Below, piece by piece: positions 56,816-64,000 of a stretch of DNA of 64,000 nucleotides. The position numbers and the translations under genes are program-made. Source of the stretch: Siphonodentalium dalli (taxonomy: Eukaryota; Mollusca; Scaphopoda; Gadilida; Siphonodentaliidae); contig CP136062.1 in NCBI GenBank assembly GCA_032622095.1, positions 134,557,282 to 134,621,281 on the forward strand, in the 5' to 3' direction. Under the pieces are notes generated by a model. It saw only the letters and a program-made list of their open reading frames with translations. It ran no database searches and was not told the origin of the DNA. Every line of letters starts with the position of its first letter. Positions within the stretch are counted from its first letter, which is position 1.

Positions 56816-57343
56816 ATCAATCGTTTAACATCTATATTGAACTTAATAAAACAGATTATTCAATTGACAGGGGAGCTAACTCTGTTCTTTATATTCCAAT
56901 TAATATTTGTAGATTTAGTTTACAACTCTGATATTTTTGATTAACCTAAAAATAGATTGCCTGAGTATAACCCATAGCCTAGAAGTAGTAATTTTATGAC
57001 CAACCTATAAATAATTAGTCTGACTTTAAATAATGATTAATTTTAACACTGTTACAATTCACAGGGGAGCTAACTCTGTTCTTTATATTCCAATTAATAT
57101 TTGTAGATTTACTCAGTATATGTTATGAAATTTTTTGAATAACCTAGAAATAGCTTATTTGAGTATAGCCTAGATGAAGTATTTTAACACCAACCTAGAA
57201 ATAGTTAGTCTGACTTTAAAATATTAATCATTTTTTTGCCAGAAGATATTTCGACGGGGAGACCAGAGTGTCCATATCTTACAAAAAAGATTGATTTGAT
57301 TATATTTTTTTGATATCTGTTTGTATACTAAGATTTATTTATG

Positions 57344-57841
57344 TATTAATATTCATTAAAGGAACTAAAGTGTGAAGGGTTCCACATTTCGTTTTCTACG
57401 AGACTCTGTAATATCGAGTTTTATGAGATCGAATAGTGTTACCTACAAATCTACAATAAAGAAGAAAAAGTTCCGACACTAACAAATATTCCATGTGTTT
57501 TAGCCTTGTGGTTTTTACATGCACGAGGTTATTCACTAGCGAATAATTCATCTCATCTAGGACTATTATTTTACTAACCTATCATAACTATATTACATAA
57601 TAATACATGTATTCAATCGTGCGTACTAATCCTTCAAATAGTTACTAGTTAGCCTTACTATACCATCTGCCTAGAAATAGTTTGCTTACTATACCATCTG
57701 CCTAGAAATAGTTTGCTTACTATACCATCTGCCTAGAAATAGTTTGCTTACTATACCATCTGCCTAGAAATAGTTATTAATATGTCTTACTATACCTCTC
57801 CTTCTATCAAGTATACGGAAAGATTCTACTTATACACTACT
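57344..57841 (-). repeat. Polinton terminal inverted repeat, right
   Basis: Complement of 45813-46310, including the 31-bp units at about 57650-57776. Ends TACTTATACACTACT at 57841. Confidence 0.95.
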
Positions 57842-57847
57842 TAAACC
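57842..57847. repeat. Polinton target-site duplication, right (TAAACC)
   Basis: Same hexamer as 45807-45812. Confidence 0.95.
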
Positions 57848-58325
57848 AACTGCAGAAGGGAACGGCTCTGACTCTTGGCCATTTGATAATACTTTCGACT
57901 TAAAATTGTCATACATATTCACAATTACGCGATATATTTTACCAGTAATTTGGTTTAATCTGAGTTTATACCACATACCTTCTCTCCAAACTCTATCAAA
58001 AGCTTTCTCGAAATCTATGAATGCACAGAACATCTTCTTTTTCTTATATCTAGCAATTTCAAGTAAAGAATTAATTATAAAAATGTTGTCAATGGTCGAG
58101 TGCTTTTTTCGAAATCCTGACTGATTTTCGTGAATTACATTGAACGTATGAGAAAATTGTGTGAGTCTCGTATTCAAAATTGACCTAAATAGTTTCCCAA
58201 AACAACTCAGTAATGATATACCCCTATAATTGCCTGGTTCCTGCTTGCTTCCTTTCTTTTTATATATTGGGATAATAGAACCCACAAGCCATGAATCCGG
58301 AATACAAAGAGTATTGTTCTCCCCC
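57842..58325 (-). pseudogene. second LINE, 5' part (RT N-terminal blocks), - strand
   Basis: The frame reads IPDSWLVGSIIPIYKKKGS, NYRGISLLSCFGKLF, ENQSGFRKKHSTIDNIF and MFCAFIDFEKAFDRVWREG. It stops being LINE sequence at the Polinton edge after PFPSAVG-L. The RT continues at 45812 with L-KQGDNISP, so the Polinton cut the conserved G-L/V-x-QGD block. The element is 5'-truncated near 58325, where the first LINE resumes on the other strand. Confidence 0.9.
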
Positions 58326-60300
58326 AGGGCACAAATTATCCCGTCGATAACTGATGGAACCAATATATACGTATCTCCCAATGACAAAGCAACCTGCTTT
58401 AATGACTATTTCTGTAGCATAACATCTGTAAATGATGATGGTGCTACTCTTCCCCCCAGATGTTTTGACACATGGAGACAAACTCTTTCTGAAATAAAAT
58501 TAACCGCTGATGAACTGCGAGAGACCCCCAAATCGGTCAATCCGACGAAGGCTTCGATTCAGGGCCAGACCAAGTACATCCCAAAATATTAAAACAGTGA
58601 GCTGACTCATTATGTTATCCGATCACCAATATATTCAACCGCTATCTCAACGAATCCTATTTCCCCCTATAGAATGGAAACGGTCAAATGTTGTGCCAAT
58701 TCATAAAAAATAGATGACAGGAGTAAAATGTCTAACTGCTCAGCTGTATATCAAAAGTGTTTGAGAAATGTATATATATACAAAAATTGGGACTTTTTAA
58801 CACTTAATGGGCTAGTATCAAATTTACAGTCAGGTTTGTCCGTGGTGATTCCACTGTCTTTCAACTCTCCGATATCTACGATTACATTGCAGACTCATTG
58901 GACCAAGGTAAGGAGATAAGATCTGTCTTCTGCGACGTTAGTAAAGCGTTTGGTAAGGTATGGCACACATGTTTATTGTACAAACTTGAACCTATTGGTA
59001 TCACTGGTAAATTAATTCAATTGATCGATAGTTATTTAAGTCAACGCCAACAACGAGTAATAATCGATAATAAAAACTCAGATTGGAAACCCGTAAAAGC
59101 AGGTGTTCACCAAGCATCTATACTTGGACCTTTACTATTTATAGTTGATATAAATGATATCTCTGAAAATGATACTTGTCATATTCGACTTTTTGCTGAC
59201 GATACATCCTTGTTTCTTACTATAGAAGATGGCGCATAGAGCAGCAGATCTGATGAATATGGATATCGCGAGACTAGCTAATTGGTCACATCAGTGGCTT
59301 GTTACATTTAATCCTCAAAAAAACTGAATCTCTTCTCATCTCCAGAAAGCGAACATCGATAGACCACCCACCACTCCAGGTGTCCAATTCTATTATCACA
59401 TAAGTTAGTTCGCACAACCACTTAGGATTAACATTTGACAATCAAGCGAAATGGGCTGCCCACATAGATGATATCATGGACAGATAGAACTTGGAAGAAA
59501 ATTAATATAATGCGAATGCATAGATTTTCGCTGAATAGAAAGACCCTTCAAAAAATATATTTTGTTTACATTCGTCCAATCATAGAATATGCTGCGCCCG
59601 TATGGGACAAATGTACAGGTGAATTGAGCACTCGACTTGAAAAACTTCAATTTTAAGCAGTAAGGATTGTGTCAGGAGCCACGCGTAGCACTAACAATAG
59701 CGACCTTCTATCTGAACTTGGGTGGGAAACATTAGAAAGGATTTTTTTTTTAAACTACATCAGTATTACAAAATGCTTGTTAGATCATCACCATCCTATG
59801 TATACAGCATGATTAACACCGATACCCCGGGTTCCCATAGATATAATGTTAGGAGAAACGATTTAAGACCTCCGCAAGCTGACTACTCGGCATATATGAA
59901 CACCTTCCGCCCAGCTGCTACTCGCCTATGGAATGATTTACCACCCGAGACTAAAAGCACAAAGTCTTTAGAGATATTCAAGTCAGGACTGGACATAGAA
60001 AAACGTAGAAATTAATTGAAAGTTCAACATTTTGATTATTGTTTTAATCGCGAAACTCAAACATTGCATGCCCGCTTAAGACTAAAATGTAGTAATCTAA
60101 ATCGTGACCTTCGTGAAAACCACTTACGCGATTGTGACAAATGTGTATTCGGGGAAGTAGAAAGCGCAGAACACTTTCTATTATTCGGTCCAAGATATAT
60201 TCAACTCAGGTCTGACTCATTCTCAAATATTGACCCGACTTTCTTAAATATACCAAGATCTTACTCAAAGGCATACCATTGCTATCATCTGAAATAAATA
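58326..60300 (+). pseudogene. first LINE of the nest, RT and 3' part (continuation of 42905-44221)
   Basis: From about 58326: IIPSITDGTNIYVSPNDKAT, CFNDYFCSI (the linker that follows WWKTL in such LINEs). The RT has VFCDVSKAFGKVWHTCLLYK, AGVHQASILGPLLFI and LFADDTSLFL (near 59190), and thumb region YIRPIIEYAAPVWDKC. The C terminus has AATRLWNDLPPETKSTKSLE and a finger CDKCVFGEVESAEHFLLF. Stops near 58710, 59238 and 60015 and several shifts inactivate it. It ends near 60300 with AAATAAATAATGAAAT. Type: CR1/Jockey-like. Confidence 0.88.
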
Positions 60301-60941
60301 ATGAAATATTCAGAACTACGGAATACTTTATTTTTTTAAAAGCGGTCGTTTCAAACAATACACTAAGAATTCAACGGCATAGCACCGATATCCCATGGAG
60401 TTTCCATATTTAGTTTCGATATTTAGTTTCAAAACAACTCATTTTAAAATAGTTCGTTTCATAAGTTATATAGTTTCAAAATTTTCACAACAGTGCATGG
60501 CACCGACTTTTCTTTCACATGCACACTCTTTATCTCTATCGCTATACCTTTCTCTGTCTCGTATTCCTCGCGAATAAACACCCTCTCCTTATTACCTTCA
60601 TAAGCTTACTTGTCCTTTCAACACATATTGTAAACTCGTCTGTACATCATAATATTAATATACATCCTTTCTTAATCATATTGTTTCTCGAACTCGGCCA
60701 CTTGCCATTCGCGCTTTCTTGATTTCTACATTTCTACAATCCTTCTACTTGTCTGAGGAGATAGCTCAACAAAAGCAGACATCTGCTTGCTGCTAGATCC
60801 TCTTCCCCTTTTCTATTCTACTCATGTTTCCATCATCAAAATGTTGTTCATCATAAATGTAATATTAATTGGGGCAAATAAATATTGTTTAAATTTGATA
60901 GTTGGATTGAAACATTAAAGAGTGAAGACAATAGCGAGTTT
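60301..60941. other. stretch without a supported gene
   Basis: ATATTTAGTTTC short repeats near 60405-60440. Nothing else recognised. Confidence 0.5.
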
Positions 60942-61343
60942 GCGATACCCGTTCGACGGGAATGGGTACGGGTAAATCTGTGAACATCGTCACGGTCACG
61001 TGGGTACTTTCAATGCAGCACATAAAGCGATAGCGAATTGAAACGGGTAGATTTGTCCCATTGACCGGTAGCCTTTCACTACGATTTTCTCACTCAAAGG
61101 TCCACGAATTCCATGAAATTCCAGTCAGCGATGCGTTAACCTATTTATTGAAAGATTACATGGGCAAATATTATTGATAAAGTTGTCATTTTAACCCAGG
61201 ATTTGTGTTCAAATTCTCGAGTCGGCTTCTAGCACGTAGATAAATACGGAAGGCCGATTTTGTTTCACTAACAACTTTGTTCACTGCATTAATAACAGGT
61301 TGTGATTAATAGAGTGAGTAGATGGTGCTATAGACGCCCATTA

Positions 61344-61791
61344 CAGGGACATGGCTATAGATGGTCTGCGCGTTAGGAAGGATGTCCACCTTCGAATTTC
61401 TAACTACACATCTCGAACCATATCAAATTCACAAGTTTGCGCGTAAATCCACCCCTCCCCTTGGCTGGCATCAAGCTTTCCAATTGTTGGAAAATTTGAG
61501 ACCTGACACCCCCCCACAAGCTTGAACAATTTCCAACTGTTTCTGACAGCCATTTCAGTCCAAATTTTTTTACCAAAAATAGGGAAATATGCAAATGTTG
61601 GTCTAAAAACTACAAATTATCCACTAATAAATTGTTCGAAAATCAAACTACGAAAACAATTTCAACCTATTGTTTGTGTGAAATTTCCAACAAATGTTGT
61701 GTCAGGTATATCAAATTTCCAAATGTTGAACATTTGACCAAAGTTGGGGAAGGGGGGGGGGGGTTAAGACACCCCTGTCGTCACGTCCCTG
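61344..61791. mobile_element. hAT-family MITE related to 23492-26540
   Basis: Ends CAGGGACATGGCTATAG and CACGTCCCTG. Subterminal GATGTCCACCTTCGAATTTCTAACTAC parallels the left end at 23492. Several GTTGGAAATTT-type motifs are inside. No 8-bp duplication is preserved. Confidence 0.7.
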
Positions 61792-62279
61792 TCTCAACAC
61801 ATTGTACAAGGACATAAATATATCGTCGTGGATTTATCTATGCATTGCACATTTGAATACAATTACCGTTTAGTTACCTTATCGTATGTCGGTGGGGACT
61901 GATTTCTCATTTTAATATATATTTACTATCTGAACGGACGTGGCATTTGAACCACAATACTTGTGTATACTGTAGTGGGGATAATATAGGTCGCCAAATA
62001 CACGAAATACCTATACATACTCTACAAAATCTAAGCATATAAGCAGAGCGAGTTTCAGCTGTTTTCTGTGTTTCGCACAGAAGTGAAGCAAACGCTCTTT
62101 ATTCAATCCGTATAATAAACAGACTACATTTTGACACCCTTTTTGTTACCAAGTTAAACATTTCAACCTACCTCCGGGTTTAGATCCCGACAACAATCCC
62201 AATTCTTGGGATAAATATTCCCTTGCCCCGACGGGCCGACCCTTCGATCTATTGAAAGATTCCAAACAAGGGTTTACTT

Positions 62280-62610
62280 AAAGCTACTGAAACCGATCAG
62301 ACGGTCCCCATATCATAAAGTTACAACAAGAACATTTCTTCAAAATACGCTTTTGTTATCAGAATCGATTAATTACAACAAAATAATGCTAACTGCTGTC
62401 AACTATAGTATACAATTTTGGCCGCATTACCACTTGATTTTAGAGTTAAGCATCTTCGTCTGCAATGTTGTCCGAGACCGTCGGTTTGATGACTCTTTTC
62501 TGGGCCACAAATAATTACACAATTCAAGAATCAGATATTTAATTTTACCCCCGAAGCCAAAACAAAATAGTAACTTGGGAGCGTTAATTCGGATTATGCA
62601 TCTTTAATAT
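62280..62610. repeat. decayed relative of the 33917-34359 palindromic MITE
   Basis: Shares ACCGATCAGACGGTCC, CCACTTGATTTTAGAGTTA, GCATCTTCGTCTGCAATGTTG and TTTTACCCCCGAAGCCAAAA in the same order. Confidence 0.7.
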
Positions 62611-63093
62611 GACTAAATAATCCCCAACTAAAGTATTAAATCGAACTGAAAGTACATGTAGGACAATATTAGACCCTTGGTCTAAAACAATAAATTTTAC
62701 ATGGAATATTGGTTGGACATTTTAACTATATATAACGTAATTGTATATTTGAGCTATCATAATCTATTTTCTAAGTTTAAAAATTCCAACCGATTTATTG
62801 TCAACACTCGATCGGTCTATGACTTGTAGAATCCAATTGTTGAAAATGTTACCAATGTGAGTGAAAGAAAAGCAACGTCCTCTTCCAACTGCCACCTATA
62901 TAGCTCGTCCTTGATGAAAGCAACTGATTACCACGGGGCTCATCTAATCTAAATACATATTTCCAACAACCCATAACGCTAAGTATAACATAGGCCAATA
63001 ACGCGAATAACAATCTATATCATAATATCTTTTTTGTTGCAGTTGGCTCACCATACATTACCAGTCGATGTGATGAATTCTACCGGTAAAACA

Positions 63094-63172
63094 GTTTGCG
63101 ATTTCAAAACGTGTACCGGTACGGGTAGCTACCCGTACGCGTACCGGTACCCGTACCGGTTTGAAATCGCAA
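63094..63172. repeat. GGTACC-rich palindrome
   Basis: TTTGCGATTTCAAA at the left pairs with TTTGAAATCGCAAA at the right. Between them lie repeated GTACCGGTAC and GGGTAGCTACCC palindromes. Confidence 0.85.
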
Positions 63173-63179
63173 ACTCGCT

Positions 63180-64000
63180 AATAGCAGACTCCATAATAAC
63201 TGGGCGGTGACTTGGCAAAAAGGTTATCATAACAACACATATTTCGATAACAACATTACCATGATGCATCGATCAGTCACTCAGTGTAATAATTGAACTA
63301 CTTGTCCGTGAACCATAGCGAACAAAGTCAAAGCATTGTATTAACATTAACAGTTTATCAGTGACTGAGTGGAATTGGATGCGTGGTCATCCATCACTTA
63401 ATTTTTATTAGTGGTGCATATTATAGTCCATGCGTATATTACGACACTATCAGTGAGTCGCAGACATTATATATATAAACGGTCAATACAATAGGCCTAC
63501 AATAGCAGACTCCGTAACGGGGCGATGACGTAAGACTTGGATGCTCTTGTGAATTATTGTGGTGTAATCCTCTTGTGTAAGTTGCTGTGTTTTGAAAGTT
63601 CAACATCAACTCATTACGCGTCAACTGCGTCTTGTCTGAACCGACTGCGCGAATACAACTCCAGTCTCCACTGCCACAATCAGTGACAATTCCGATGAAA
63701 ATATCAGTTGATTATAGCCATCGACGGGTTTTCACACAAGAACATCGTGTCCGGTTCACATAGAAACTGAAATCAGACAGTGTCAACATTATTTCAATAT
63801 TGTAGTAGTTTATAAATTAGAAGTCTCGTTTATCCCTAAAGACGAGAGCGAAAATTGACCCGAGGAATTTGATTGTCGATGAGTCTGAATTTAGAGTGTA
63901 CACAGCTAATTACTGGGCGACATGCAGAATAACGCAGCTGAAATGCATTTTACACTGCATGAATACAACCATAACTTGCCACAAATAATATAATAGGTAA
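63180..64000. other. stretch without a supported gene
   Basis: Contains a short direct repeat of AATAGCAGACTCC followed by GGGCG-TGAC and ACTTGG (63180 and 63501). Nothing else recognised. Confidence 0.5.

Larger units (their letters stand above)
52800..57343. other. non-coding half of the Polinton, where polymerase B is expected
   Basis: No frame longer than about 100 codons and none with polymerase motifs (no DxxSLYPS, no YxDTDS). It contains a 51-codon frame, a copy of dispersed repeat R1, and GTAAACAAAACTGTTACAG three times at 704-705-base spacing (53517, 54221, 54926). It also has a duplicated block of about 145 bp (55750-55870 and 55985-56115), a decayed internal copy of the terminal repeat, and a 55-base direct repeat at 56858 and 57059 (AGGGGAGCTAACTCTGTTCT). 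Confidence 0.85.
45813..57841. mobile_element. Polinton/Maverick DNA transposon, 12,029 bp, lacking DNA polymerase B
   Basis: Defined by inverted terminal repeats starting AGTAGTGTATAAGTA and ending ...TACTTATACACTACT, with TAAACC duplicated on both sides. It has ten tightly packed - strand genes between 46392 and 52766. These cover the standard Polinton set for DNA packaging, virion building and integration: ATPase, integrase with chromodomain, penton-like and major capsid, adenain-like protease and small accessory proteins. The protein-primed DNA polymerase B, usually the largest gene, is missing. About 4.5 kb (52.8-57.3 kb) is non-coding. Most genes are open; the major capsid and one small basic protein have single frame breaks. 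Inserted in the RT motif of a LINE. Confidence 0.95.
60942..63179. mobile_element. 2.2-kb element with AGCGAGTTTGCGAT inverted ends
   Basis: AGCGAGTTTGCGATACCCG at the left and ATCGCAAACTCGCT at the right, possibly flanked by a 3-bp AAT duplication. The right end contains a palindrome of about 75 bases (63094-63172). No coding frame is recognised. Two other MITEs lie inside. The superfamily is undetermined. Confidence 0.5.

Noticed and set aside
52800..57343. DNA polymerase B gene in the Polinton's right half
   Set aside because: No polymerase motifs in any frame, and composition and repeats indicate non-coding DNA.

Overview
The window is non-coding-rich, AT-rich genomic DNA of an invertebrate animal. 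It is almost entirely built from transposable elements, many nested inside one another. It carries several clades of non-LTR retrotransposon (one with a 2A-like peptide), a Polinton/Maverick, hAT-type and TTAA-flanked MITEs, and a SINE whose 3' end resembles lophotrochozoan SINEs. A mollusc or related lophotrochozoan is the best guess, but the species cannot be read from the sequence. Only one stretch, 32315-32524, looks like a host coding exon. No rRNA gene, complete tRNA gene or CRISPR array is visible.

Layout. 1-7010: a decayed LINE on the + strand, split by a 4.5-kb terminal-inverted-repeat element (1681-6164) that holds a palindromic minisatellite. 9095-10930: a 5'-truncated LINE on the - strand. 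13140-13790: an L1-like reverse transcriptase relic. 15625-18889 and 38049-41320: two near-identical 3.27-kb elements in opposite orientation, Helitron-like in their insertion without target duplication, carrying exon-like CUB-resembling modules. 20696-22845: a run of foldback MITEs, three of them flanked by TTAA. 23492-26540: an hAT-type element with an 8-bp target duplication, which contains a LINE copy (23607-25533) with a target duplication of about 57 bp. 27205-31785: a SINE, a LINE relic and several families of tandem or direct repeats. 33917-34359: an almost perfect palindromic MITE.

42905-60300 is the centrepiece, a three-layer nest. A CR1/Jockey-like LINE with a 2A-like motif (+ strand) was interrupted by a second LINE (- strand). 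That LINE was then interrupted, inside its reverse transcriptase motif, by a 12,029-bp Polinton (45813-57841) with 498-bp inverted repeats and a perfect 6-bp target duplication (TAAACC). The Polinton carries a compact array of ten genes on the - strand: packaging ATPase, a small basic protein, a conserved 206-residue protein, chromodomain integrase, a membrane protein, penton-like minor capsid, a pVI-like protein, major capsid (frameshifted), adenain-like protease and a zinc-knuckle protein. The protein-primed DNA polymerase B expected of a Polinton is absent. In its place are 4.5 kb of repeat-rich DNA, including a decayed internal copy of the terminal repeat. The element has the parts to pack and integrate DNA but none of its own to replicate it.

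Beyond 60.3 kb lie further inverted-repeat elements (60942-63179). An octamer, AAAGAGCG, usually inside ATAAAGAGCGTT, recurs 18 times across otherwise unrelated parts of the window.
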